A stretch of DNA of 27,236 nucleotides from CAYMST01 sp964393115 (GTDB lineage Bacteria > Bacteroidota > Bacteroidia > Cytophagales > Cyclobacteriaceae). Location of the stretch: positions 1 to 27,236 of the forward strand of contig CAYMST010000026.1 in the NCBI GenBank assembly GCA_964393115.1, in the 5' to 3' direction. The notes under the pieces were generated by a model. That model did no database searches, was not told the origin of the DNA, and saw only the letters and a program-made list of their open reading frames with translations. Positions within the stretch are counted from its first letter, which is position 1. Each line of letters starts with the position of its first letter. The position numbers and the translations under genes were made by a program. Positions 1 to 6,958 of this stretch are shown piece after piece.

Positions 1-2574
1 GTACCAAAGGTTGAAGAGAAAAAGGAAATACCAGCTCCTCCTGTCGAACAGAAAAAAGAGGAGGTTCAGAAGCCGGTTCAGCCTGCGCCTGAAGTTGAAG
101 CGAAAAAGCCTGTAGAAAGTGAGCCTAAAAAAGAGGAAGCAAAACCTTCAACTCCTACCAAACAGGAAGCTCCTACTCCGAAAGTAGAAAAGGAAGAGCC
201 TTCTAAACCGGTTGTCAAGCAGCCTCAGCCTGAAGCTAAAAAAGAAGAGCCAAAACCCAAACCACCTGTTGCCAAACCGCAAACTCCAGCTCCTAAAGTT
301 GAAAAACCTGCGGAAGAAAAGGTGATTGAGGCCAAAGCTGATTCTTTAAAGGGATTGACTGTACTTGGTAAAATTGAATTACCGGTAACTAAACCTAAAA
401 AAGACCAAAAGCCAGTAGCGTCTTCGGACGTTGGTAAAGACAAGAAAAAGAAAAGACCACGTAAGAGAATTGCGTCAGGTCCAGATAAACAAGGCCAGCA
501 AAACCAAGGCCAAGGCGGTCAAAACAAAGGACCAGGAGGTGGCCATAACAGAGGGCCAGGTGGCCAAAATAGAGGACCTGGTGGAGGTCAAGGAAGAAAT
601 GATCGAAACCGCGGTCGAGGACGCGGTAACTTTGATAAGTCTAAGAACAAAAAAGAAGAGCTTACTGATAAGCAGATCCAAGAGCAAATTAAGGCGACGC
701 TTGCGAAATTGAGCGGCGGAGGCCAAAAAGGAGGTCAAGGAAATCGTGCTAAGTATAAAAAAGAGAAGCGATCAGCACATGCTGAAGCGCAAGAAGAGCA
801 GTTCCTAAGAGACCAGGAGTCGGCAAAAACGCTAAAAGTTACGGAGTTTATTTCCGCTAATGATTTAGCGAGCTTAATGGATGTCAGTGTAAATGACATT
901 ATTAGTAAGTGCATGGAGTTGGGAATGTTTGTTTCCATCAACCAGCGATTAGACGCAGAAACGATCACCGTAATTACTGATGAGTTTGGTTATGATGTAG
1001 ACTTCTCTTCTGCCGAGGACGAGGTCGAAGTAGTGATCGAAGAAGATACGGAAGAGCAACTTGAGGATAGAGCACCGATTGTTACGATCATGGGTCACGT
1101 AGACCACGGTAAGACCTCATTGCTTGACTATATCCGAGAGGCTAATGTTACCGCTTCAGAGGCAGGAGGTATCACACAGCACATTGGTGCCTACAGTGTG
1201 AATACAAACTCTGGCAAGCGCGTATCATTCCTAGATACTCCTGGTCACGAAGCTTTTACAGCGATGAGAGCCAGGGGAGCGAAACTAACCGACGTAGCGA
1301 TTATTGTAGTTGCTGCTGATGATGCTGTGATGCCTCAGACGAAAGAGGCGATTAATCACGCCCAGCTAGCGGAGGTGCCTATCGTAATTGCGCTTAATAA
1401 AGTTGATAAGCCTGGCGCTAATCCAGATAAGGTAAGAGAGGAATTGGCGAATATCAATATTCTTGTTGAAGACTGGGGTGGTAAGTTCCAGTGTCAAGAA
1501 GTTTCGGCAAAGACGGGGCAAGGAATTGATGACCTTCTCGAAAAGGTATTACTCGAAGCAGAACTATTGGAGCTGAAAGCTAATCCAGATAAAAAAGCTA
1601 ATGGTTCTGTAATTGAAGCAGAGTTAGACAAAGGACGTGGATATGTCACTACGATTATGGTTCAAGAGGGAACACTTTCTGTAGGAGACATAATGCTTGC
1701 TGGTTCTTACTATGGTAGAGTAAAGGCTATGTTTGATCACCGTGGTAAGAAGTTGAAAACTGCTGGTCCAGCTACTCCTGTTCAGGTGCTAGGGCTTGAC
1801 GGAGCACCACAGGCTGGTGATAAGTTCAATATCATGGATTCGGATAAGGAAGCCAGAGAGATTGCCAATAAACGTGAGCAAATACTTCGAGAGCAAAATA
1901 TCCGAACTAAGAAACATATTACACTGGATGAGATCGGTCGTCGTCTGGCAATCGGAAGCTTTAAAGAGCTTAATGTTATTGTCAAAGGTGATGTGGATGG
2001 TTCGATTGAAGCACTTTCGGATTCATTACTGAAACTATCTACCGATGAGGTAGCGGTTAATATCATTCATAAGGCAGTAGGTCAGATATCAGAGTCCGAT
2101 GTACTTCTTGCGTCTGCATCAGATGCTATAATCGTTGGTTTCCAAGTACGTCCTTCTGCTCAAGCTAGAAGAACAGCTGAGAATGAGGAAATCGAAATAA
2201 GGCTGTACTCTGTGATCTACGACGCTATTAATGAGATTAAGGATGCTATGGAAGGACTGCTTGCTCCAACAATGGAGGAAGTGATTACTGGAAATATTGC
2301 TGTTCGCGAAACATTCAAAATCTCGAAAGTAGGTACTGTCGCAGGGTGTTATGTGACTGATGGATTCGTCAAACGAACAAATGAGGTAAGACTGATTAGA
2401 GACGGAATCGTAGTGTATACCGGTGAGATAAATCAACTGAAGCGCTTCAAAGAAGATGTTCAAGAAGTCAAAAATGGCTATGAATGTGGTTTGAGTATCA
2501 AAAACTTCAACGATATAAAAGTTGGTGATGTTATTGAAGGGTTCGAACAACAAGAAATTAAACGAACACTTTAA
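1..2574 (+). CDS. infB: Translation initiation factor IF-2, 5' end outside the window
   Basis: This is the GTPase that brings initiator tRNA to the 30S subunit and drives subunit joining. The frame is open from base 1, so the GTG at 322 is an internal valine and not the start. About 857 residues are visible. In order: a K/P/E-rich disordered stretch (residues 1-107), the short block SLKGLTVLGKIELP (about 115-128), a basic patch, a Gly/Asn/Arg-rich segment (about 165-215), an IF2_N-type helical domain near 280-330, then the G domain. G-motifs seen are GHVDHGKT (G1), DTPGH (G3), NKVD (G4) and SAK (G5), followed by the beta-barrel and C-terminal domains that bind fMet-tRNA. Long N-terminal extensions are usual for IF-2 in this phylum. 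A strong hairpin follows the TAA, so infB appears to be the last gene of its transcript. Confidence 0.97.
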   Translation, partial: VPKVEEKKEIPAPPVEQKKEEVQKPVQPAPEVEAKKPVESEPKKEEAKPSTPTKQEAPTPKVEKEEPSKPVVKQPQPEAKKEEPKPKPPVAKPQTPAPKVEKPAEEKVIEAKADSLKGLTVLGKIELPVTKPKKDQKPVASSDVGKDKKKKRPRKRIASGPDKQGQQNQGQGGQNKGPGGGHNRGPGGQNRGPGGGQGRNDRNRGRGRGNFDKSKNKKEELTDKQIQEQIKATLAKLSGGGQKGGQGNRAKYKKEKRSAHAEAQEEQFLRDQESAKTLKVTEFISANDLASLMDVSVNDIISKCMELGMFVSINQRLDAETITVITDEFGYDVDFSSAEDEVEVVIEEDTEEQLEDRAPIVTIMGHVDHGKTSLLDYIREANVTASEAGGITQHIGAYSVNTNSGKRVSFLDTPGHEAFTAMRARGAKLTDVAIIVVAADDAVMPQTKEAINHAQLAEVPIVIALNKVDKPGANPDKVREELANINILVEDWGGKFQCQEVSAKTGQGIDDLLEKVLLEAELLELKANPDKKANGSVIEAELDKGRGYVTTIMVQEGTLSVGDIMLAGSYYGRVKAMFDHRGKKLKTAGPATPVQVLGLDGAPQAGDKFNIMDSDKEAREIANKREQILREQNIRTKKHITLDEIGRRLAIGSFKELNVIVKGDVDGSIEALSDSLLKLSTDEVAVNIIHKAVGQISESDVLLASASDAIIVGFQVRPSAQARRTAENEEIEIRLYSVIYDAINEIKDAMEGLLAPTMEEVITGNIAVRETFKISKVGTVAGCYVTDGFVKRTNEVRLIRDGIVVYTGEINQLKRFKEDVQEVKNGYECGLSIKNFNDIKVGDVIEGFEQQEIKRTL
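508..597 (+). repeat. Degenerate Gly-Pro-Gly repeat inside infB
   Basis: The codons here encode a degenerate tandem unit of 8-9 residues of the form (G)(Q/H)N(K/R)GPGG, present about three times and followed by an RGRGRG patch. Bases repeat along with residues (aggaccaggaggtggcc, agagggccaggtggcc, agaggacctggtgga). It looks like an RGG/GPGG low-complexity, RNA-binding-like linker that could change length by slippage. Confidence 0.7.
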
Positions 2575-2597
2575 GCTTAGCCTTTAAGAAATAGTCA

Positions 2598-2630
2598 AAG
2601 GAGTGAAGATTCGTCATCACTCCTTTTTTT
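2598..2630 (+). terminator. Rho-independent terminator of infB
   Basis: The arms AAGGAGTGA (2598-2606) and TCACTCCTT (2617-2625) pair perfectly. Inside them an A-A mismatch and a GA/TC pair close a TTCG tetraloop (2610-2613), and a T tract follows (2624-2630). It lies 24 bases after the infB stop codon. Confidence 0.9.
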
Positions 2631-3082
2631 ATGATCCATTGTTGAAAAGGAACCTGTTGTCATTCGTTTGACATCACTTCTTATTCTGCTATTCCCGCCT
2701 CTATGGAAATAATACTCTGTCATTTTGCTGACTAGCCGATGACGGTCTATTTCCGTTTTATATATAACTTCATTGACGTTTAATCAGATTAGTCGGCGAA
2801 TGTTACGATGTTTTAACTCTACAACCTTTGAGTCGAACGGAAATGCTCCAACTAAATTTATATTTGGAATAGGTTTGTGCGGCGGTTATTGAATGGATAA
2901 TATTACATGGAGCCCGTGCGATAATTCACAAAAGAGTTGGTTTGAATGATGTATTGCTGGATTTTGCATCAACTCTTAAATAGACTTTATTAAACATATT
3001 AAAGGAAAGTTGGTTTGGAATACACAAGATCTGGTTTCAAGCCATTTATAATACAAACCATATAAATCAAAAGAAATAAATC
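2631..3082. other. Gene-free stretch of 452 bp with a gene relic
   Basis: I see no intact gene between the infB terminator and the DUF427 gene. The only recognisable content is the decayed copy of a lipoprotein gene fragment at 2901-2990, given separately. The rest is AT-rich with no long open frame. No classical TTTG/TAnnTTTG promoter was seen before the DUF427 gene; a TATAAT at 3047-3052 is a possible but weak -10-like box. Confidence 0.6.
2901..2990 (+). pseudogene. Decayed fragment of the lipoprotein gene found at 20252-20985
   Basis: Bases 2901-2990 align with about 20652-20742 with a single one-base gap; I count roughly 76 matches in 90 by eye. The longest identical blocks are gtattgctggatttt and tagactttat. 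Read in the frame of the other copy, 2926-2990 gives SQKSWFE*CIAGFCINS*IDFI, against TQKSRFERRIAGFYISSQIDFI at 20252-20985. Two in-frame stops show it is no longer functional. Immediately upstream the codons still give KFIFGIGL against KSEQGIGI, so the relic may begin near 2854. Downstream, KGKLVW could match TGEEVY after an internal deletion, but that is weak. Confidence 0.75.
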
Positions 3083-3364
3083 ATGAAAGCGATTTGGAAC
3101 GGGCAAGTAATAGCAGAAAGCGATGATACAGTAGTTGTGGAAGGAAACCACTATTTTCCTCCTAAAGACGTAAAAGAGGAATTCTTTAAAAGTAGTGATA
3201 CACAATCGGTGTGCCACTGGAAGGGCACTGCTTCATACTATAATGTTGAAGTAGACGGCAAAGTAAATCAAGATGCCGCTTGGTATTATCCTGAAACCAG
3301 TGAGCTGGCAAAGAACATCAAAGGTTTTGTGGCCTTTTGGAAAGGTGTTAAAATAGAAAACTAA
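3083..3364 (+). CDS. DUF427 family protein
   Basis: A 93-residue protein filling one DUF427 domain. It shows the usual features: MKAIWNGQVIAESDDTVVVEG at the start, FPPxDV near residue 26, CHWKGTASYY (about 44-53) and a C-terminal DAAWYYPETSELAKNIKGFVAFW. The fold is a small beta-rich domain. The biochemical role of the family is not established, so none is assigned. The gene stands alone on the plus strand, between a relic-bearing spacer and a strong hairpin shared with the convergent nitroreductase gene. No Shine-Dalgarno sequence precedes the ATG; the leader is A-rich (agaaataaatc), as is common in this phylum. Confidence 0.9.
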   Translation: MKAIWNGQVIAESDDTVVVEGNHYFPPKDVKEEFFKSSDTQSVCHWKGTASYYNVEVDGKVNQDAAWYYPETSELAKNIKGFVAFWKGVKIEN

Positions 3365-3372
3365 AAAAGTTT

Positions 3373-3407
3373 TTTGAGATAATGCTTCTAGCAAGCATTA
3401 TCTCAAA
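3373..3407. terminator. Bidirectional hairpin between convergent genes
   Basis: A perfect 15-bp inverted repeat, TTTGAGATAATGCTT and its complement, encloses a 5-base loop (CTAGC). It sits 8 bases after the DUF427 stop and 30 bases beyond the stop of the convergent nitroreductase gene. On the minus strand a T6 tract (complement of 3363-3368) follows after a short gap. On the plus strand there is no U tract, so termination there is less certain. Confidence 0.7.
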
Positions 3408-3437
3408 TCTCAGTTAATCAAGGTATTTTAAGAACGT

Positions 3438-4052
3438 TTAAGATACCCATTTAACTTTATTCTTAATATCTCCCCTTTTGCCTTGAGGCCAAGTTTGATT
3501 AATATCAAACTTGGGGATTCCAAGATATAAAAAACCAAGAAGCAAGTCTTTTTCACTTAGTCCAAAGAATTCATTGGCTTTTTTCTGATAGGTAATTCCT
3601 CCTGACCCCCAATAGCAACCAATGCCATATGAATAGGCGGTTAGGTACATGTTTTGGACTGCACAAGCAACCGCTTCTACCTCTTCAATTTCCGGAATCT
3701 TCTCTCGCTCATCTCTTTTCATCCCAATTGAGATAATATGTGAAGCCAGTAAGGGCTTTTTAAGCAGCTTTTCAAATTTTTTTTCGTCAAAACTTTCTGA
3801 TTGTTGACTTAATTCCTTGTAAAGGTTCGACTGAAACTCAGCCAGCTGGTGAAGGCCTTTCCCTTTGAAAACAACAAACCTCCAAGGTTCAGTCAACCCA
3901 TGATTAGGCGCCCAATTAGCGTTTTCAAGGATATTTTCAATTATACTGTCCTCTATGACTTCACCAGAATATTGAGCAGGATAAATGGATCTTCTATTTC
4001 TTATGATGTGATTGATCTGTTCGACGGGGTTCATAGAATTACTTTTTTCCAA
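3438..4052 (-). CDS. Nitroreductase family FMN-dependent oxidoreductase (YdjA-like)
   Basis: A 204-residue single-domain protein of the nitroreductase superfamily, which uses FMN and NAD(P)H to reduce nitro compounds, quinones or similar substrates. Visible motifs are the FMN phosphate-binding NRRSIYP (about 18-24), the APNHGLTEPWRF block (about 48-59, typical of the YdjA branch) and the GIGCYWGSGG region (about 143-152), ending in WPQGKRGDIKNKVKW. The true substrate cannot be read from the sequence. The start at 4052 gives MEKSNSMNPVEQ; the second Met (4034) is an alternative. The gene is divergent from the Nfu gene, with only 53 bp between starts, so their promoters must overlap. Confidence 0.88.
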   Translation of the reverse strand: MEKSNSMNPVEQINHIIRNRRSIYPAQYSGEVIEDSIIENILENANWAPNHGLTEPWRFVVFKGKGLHQLAEFQSNLYKELSQQSESFDEKKFEKLLKKPLLASHIISIGMKRDEREKIPEIEEVEAVACAVQNMYLTAYSYGIGCYWGSGGITYQKKANEFFGLSEKDLLLGFLYLGIPKFDINQTWPQGKRGDIKNKVKWVS

Positions 4053-4105
4053 AACTATTCATGAACTTTGCAATCTCTATTTTGTTTGAATAAAAAAGCT
4101 TACAA

Positions 4106-4678
4106 ATGTCAGAACAGAAATTAGTATTCAATTTATATACTGAATCGAATCCCAACCCTAATTCGCTAAAATTTGTAGCGGATAAAATGCTTATTCCTGA
4201 GGGGATTAGCGCAGATTTTGCGGATGCTGAAAGTGCTTCCAATGCAGAATTAGCGAAAGAACTCTTTGTCTATCCTTTCGTAAAGCGGGTTTTTTACATG
4301 AATAACTTTGTGACTGTTACGAAATCTGACGACGTGGAGTGGACGGAAATTCGAGAACAGATTAAAAATCATATCAAGGATTATTTGGAAAGTGGTCGAA
4401 TGATCATGGACTTGAGTTCTTACGAAGAAGAACAACAGGCTAACTCTGAGATTGAAGCCAAAATTATCGGTTTACTGGATGAGTATATCAAACCTGCGGT
4501 AGAGCAAGATGGTGGAGCAATAACGTTCGAATCATTTCAAGAAGGTACCGTAAAGGTAAACTTGCAAGGGTCTTGTAGTGGTTGTCCATCATCAACAGTA
4601 ACACTAAAGGCAGGTATCGAAAACTTACTCAAGAGTATGCTCCCTGAGGTGAAACAGGTAGAAGCGGTAGGTGTTTAA
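4106..4678 (+). CDS. Nfu-type iron-sulfur cluster scaffold protein
   Basis: A 190-residue protein with two domains. The N-terminal Nfu_N domain (about 5-95) contains NPNPNSLKF. The C-terminal NifU-like domain (about 113-185) contains EYIKPAVEQDGGAITF and the cluster-binding CSGC motif (Cys157 and Cys160) followed by PSSTVTLKAGIENLL. Proteins of this kind carry a 4Fe-4S cluster between subunits and pass it to target enzymes. The length matches bacterial and mitochondrial Nfu proteins with this layout. The gene is divergent from the nitroreductase and is followed by a 10-bp hairpin. No other isc or suf genes are nearby. Confidence 0.93.
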   Translation: MSEQKLVFNLYTESNPNPNSLKFVADKMLIPEGISADFADAESASNAELAKELFVYPFVKRVFYMNNFVTVTKSDDVEWTEIREQIKNHIKDYLESGRMIMDLSSYEEEQQANSEIEAKIIGLLDEYIKPAVEQDGGAITFESFQEGTVKVNLQGSCSGCPSSTVTLKAGIENLLKSMLPEVKQVEAVGV

Positions 4679-4743
4679 TTCGTTATGCCGAATCGAGAAT
4701 TGGACGAAAAATTTATGTTCTCGGTTTGATAATTTGTACATAG

Positions 4744-4773
4744 AGTGAACTGATTCAAGCCTTTCAGTTCACT
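4744..4773 (+). terminator. Hairpin after the Nfu gene
   Basis: AGTGAACTGA (4744-4753) and TCAGTTCACT (4764-4773) form a perfect 10-bp stem with a 10-base loop, 65 bases after the Nfu stop. It lacks a proper T tract, so it is only a probable terminator or 3'-end stabiliser. Confidence 0.5.
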
Positions 4774-4839
4774 TAGTTGAAAAGGAGTAGAATAATGTAT
4801 GATTTGTCAAGGGAATGGATGAAATCATACATAAAAGCT

Positions 4840-4870
4840 AAAACTTACTGACTTCTCGTCGTTAAGTTTT
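4840..4870 (-). terminator. Probable terminator of the minus-strand outer-membrane protein gene
   Basis: AAAACTTA (4840-4847) pairs with TAAGTTTT (4863-4870). Read on the minus strand the stem ends in TTTT and is followed by AGCTTTTATG, a loose T-rich tail, starting 5 bases beyond the stop codon of the beta-barrel gene. Confidence 0.45.
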
Positions 4871-4874
4871 GAGG

Positions 4875-5552
4875 TCATTTAGCTAAAGTATATGTTATCC
4901 CAGTGGAAAGCGTATACCACATATGTCTGCCTTTTACAGTAAAGCTATTCCTTCCTTCTAGATAATTATTATCTATATTGAATCGGTTAAGACCATAGTT
5001 AAGAGATGCTAGAATATTTAATCTTACGCGTTTATTGATTTTTGTTTGTAACCCTCCAAATGCATTAAAGCTTACATCAAATTTTCTGATATCAGAAGTG
5101 AAATTAAATGTTGCACCATTAAAATCGTCTGTTTTTACAAGTTTGTTTTTTGCTTTTGTTAATATCGAAGGAGTCAATCCAATTTTAAATACAGGTATCG
5201 TGTTACCTTTAAAATTGGTCATAAGTCTTACAGGAACTCCGATATAATTGAAGTAAAATAAGTTTTTATTCTTGTCGAGAAGCATAAATTGGTCACCACT
5301 ACCATCTCCAAACTTTATCAAACTCTGGGTACCCCTTTGACTATAGTTAAAGCCGTATTCTAGATCAAATAAATTGTTGATTCTTTTGGCTAATGTTACT
5401 TCTAGATTTAAACGATTTGTTGGTTCGCAATTGCAGTAAAAAAAATCAGAATTAACGGTGGCTCTGTTAATACCTACATCAACAGAAATTTTAGATTGTC
5501 CAAAACTTGTGTAAACAAGGGATGTTAGGAAAATGATAATTGATATTCTCAT
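4875..5552 (-). CDS. Outer-membrane beta-barrel protein (porin/PorT-like)
   Basis: A 225-residue protein with a Sec signal peptide (MRISIIIFLTSLVYTSFGQS, cleavage likely around residues 18-19). The rest is alternating hydrophobic/polar strands with many Tyr, Phe and Asn residues, as expected of a small outer-membrane barrel: NLFDLEYGFNYSQRG, YIGVPVRLMTNFKG and a final WYTLSTGITYTLAK strand. The phrase YIGVPVRL is common in OMP_b-brl_2/PorT-like proteins of this phylum. Two cysteines (CNC, about 40-42) lie in an early segment. The ligand or role is unknown. It starts 34 bases after the stop of the polyprenyl synthase gene on the same strand, so cotranscription is possible, though the functions are unrelated. 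Confidence 0.8.
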   Translation of the reverse strand: MRISIIIFLTSLVYTSFGQSKISVDVGINRATVNSDFFYCNCEPTNRLNLEVTLAKRINNLFDLEYGFNYSQRGTQSLIKFGDGSGDQFMLLDKNKNLFYFNYIGVPVRLMTNFKGNTIPVFKIGLTPSILTKAKNKLVKTDDFNGATFNFTSDIRKFDVSFNAFGGLQTKINKRVRLNILASLNYGLNRFNIDNNYLEGRNSFTVKGRHMWYTLSTGITYTLAK

Positions 5553-5586
5553 TCTTGTTTATTTCGCGTTCACAGCATTGAATCGT

Positions 5587-6579
5587 CTATTTATCTCGCT
5601 CAATTAAGTAAAGAAAGAAAGATCTCAAAGCTTCTTTATTTTTATCAGGGAAAGGTAAGGCACTTAACGTTTTTAAGCCTAGCTCGAAATATTCGTTCAT
5701 CTTGTTTTCTGCCAAGGGTCGGATACCCAGATTATCATAAATAGCTCTTACTGCCTTTACTTTTTCTTCGGGCTCAAACACTTTTCTATCGATCCAATTC
5801 GTCAGTTCTGAATCTCCTTGTGCCTCGGCAAGTTCGAGTGCTTTAATTAGCAAATAAGTCTTTTTATTAGAAATAATATCACCCCCTACTTGCTTGCCGA
5901 ACTTATCAGCATCGCCGTAGACATCTAACAAGTCATCCTTAAGCTGAAACCCGATACCAATATTTGTGGCTGCTTCGTAGAGTTGCTGACAGGCATTAGC
6001 ATCTGCATCCGCAAGTAACCCCCCAAACTCAAGTGAAAACCCCAGTAACACAGCAGTCTTAAGTCGAATCATATTGATATATTCTTGCTCGGTTACATGC
6101 TTGGCTGTTTCAAAGTTCATATCCCATTGCTGTCCTTCACAAACGTCTAAAGCGGTTTTATTGAACCGTTGGATCAAATGTTTTAGGTCTTTTACTGGAG
6201 ACTGAGCCAAAATATTGTAGGCCTCGATGAGCATGGCATCACCGGAAAGTATGGCAATTGGAGTATTCCACTTTTCATGTACTGTGGCTTTACCTCTTCG
6301 AAGGGGGGCCTTATCCATAATATCGTCATGGATAAGCGTGAAATTATGAAATACTTCCACAGTCAAGGCAACATCTAAAATGTCCTCGATGTTCTTGCCA
6401 CCACACAACTGATATGACAAAACCGTGAGTAGCGGTCTTGCTCTTTTGCCTCCAAGATTTAAAATATACTCAATTGGCGCATACAGTTCCTTTGGTTCTT
6501 TAGTGAATTGCAGCTTAGCAACAGCTGCATTCAGACCAACGACATATCCTTGTAATTCATCCCTTTTGGTTGACGGCAT
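5587..6579 (-). CDS. Polyprenyl (probably short-chain, C15-C20) diphosphate synthase
   Basis: A 330-residue trans-isoprenyl diphosphate synthase that condenses isopentenyl diphosphate with allylic diphosphates. It shows GGKRARP (43-49), the first Asp-rich motif DDIMD (85-89) with APLRRGKATVHEKW after it, and the second motif FQLKDDLLDVYGD (Asp215, Asp216, Asp219). The residue five positions before the first DDxxD is Phe80. A bulky aromatic there is known to block chain growth in GGPP-type enzymes, whereas octaprenyl-type enzymes have a small residue. I therefore infer a C15-C20 product feeding quinone, carotenoid or undecaprenyl precursors. It reads divergently from the small gene at 6641. 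Confidence 0.92.
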   Translation of the reverse strand: MPSTKRDELQGYVVGLNAAVAKLQFTKEPKELYAPIEYILNLGGKRARPLLTVLSYQLCGGKNIEDILDVALTVEVFHNFTLIHDDIMDKAPLRRGKATVHEKWNTPIAILSGDAMLIEAYNILAQSPVKDLKHLIQRFNKTALDVCEGQQWDMNFETAKHVTEQEYINMIRLKTAVLLGFSLEFGGLLADADANACQQLYEAATNIGIGFQLKDDLLDVYGDADKFGKQVGGDIISNKKTYLLIKALELAEAQGDSELTNWIDRKVFEPEEKVKAVRAIYDNLGIRPLAENKMNEYFELGLKTLSALPFPDKNKEALRSFFLYLIERDK

Positions 6580-6640
6580 ATTCTGGAAATAATTATTTTC
6601 ACAAAGAAAATCGATTGAGAGAGAAATTGTACTAGATTAG

Positions 6641-6898
6641 ATGACAAATCCAATGGTATCTAGCACAGAGTTTGCCTCAATGTCGATTCCAGATAAAGCT
6701 TGGCAGCTTTATAAACATGGAACTTTCATTATTGGCATCCGGTATTACCGGTACAAAATTAATCTCTATTTGTATGGAAGTGAATATTTGGAGGTATTCT
6801 ACAACCATAAACATGACTTCGTGGAGAAGATCGAAGTATTAGATACTTCACACACAAGAATGAAATTTTACGAAGACCAGATTAAACTATCAGTTTAG
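6641..6898 (+). CDS. Small conserved-looking protein of unknown function
   Basis: An 85-residue protein with no signal peptide or membrane segment. The middle is rich in Tyr and alternating hydrophobic residues (GIRYYRYKINLYLYGSEYLEVFYNHKHDFVEKIEVLD), which suggests a small antiparallel beta-sheet domain. It ends with MKFYEDQIKLSV. I do not recognise a named family. It begins 61 bases from the divergent polyprenyl synthase gene and ends 60 bases before the Wzi/RemB-like gene. Codon use looks like the neighbours and the frame is full length between plausible boundaries, so I believe it is real. Confidence 0.7.
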   Translation: MTNPMVSSTEFASMSIPDKAWQLYKHGTFIIGIRYYRYKINLYLYGSEYLEVFYNHKHDFVEKIEVLDTSHTRMKFYEDQIKLSV

Positions 6899-6958
6899 TC
6901 AAGCTTCCTCTTAGCTTAGTTATGTTTACGTGGATACCTGCAATTTGATTCTAAAATA

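Noticed and set aside
322..324. GTG as the start of infB
   Set aside because: The same frame is open to base 1 with matching K/P/E-rich composition, so the gene begins upstream of the window.
225..443. Minus-strand open frame opposite infB (72 codons)
   Set aside because: It is a shadow of the repetitive infB extension, has Ser/Gly-rich low-complexity content and no independent support.
2119..2553. Minus-strand open frame of 144 codons inside infB
   Set aside because: It lies fully opposite the conserved C-terminal domains of IF-2 and resembles no protein.
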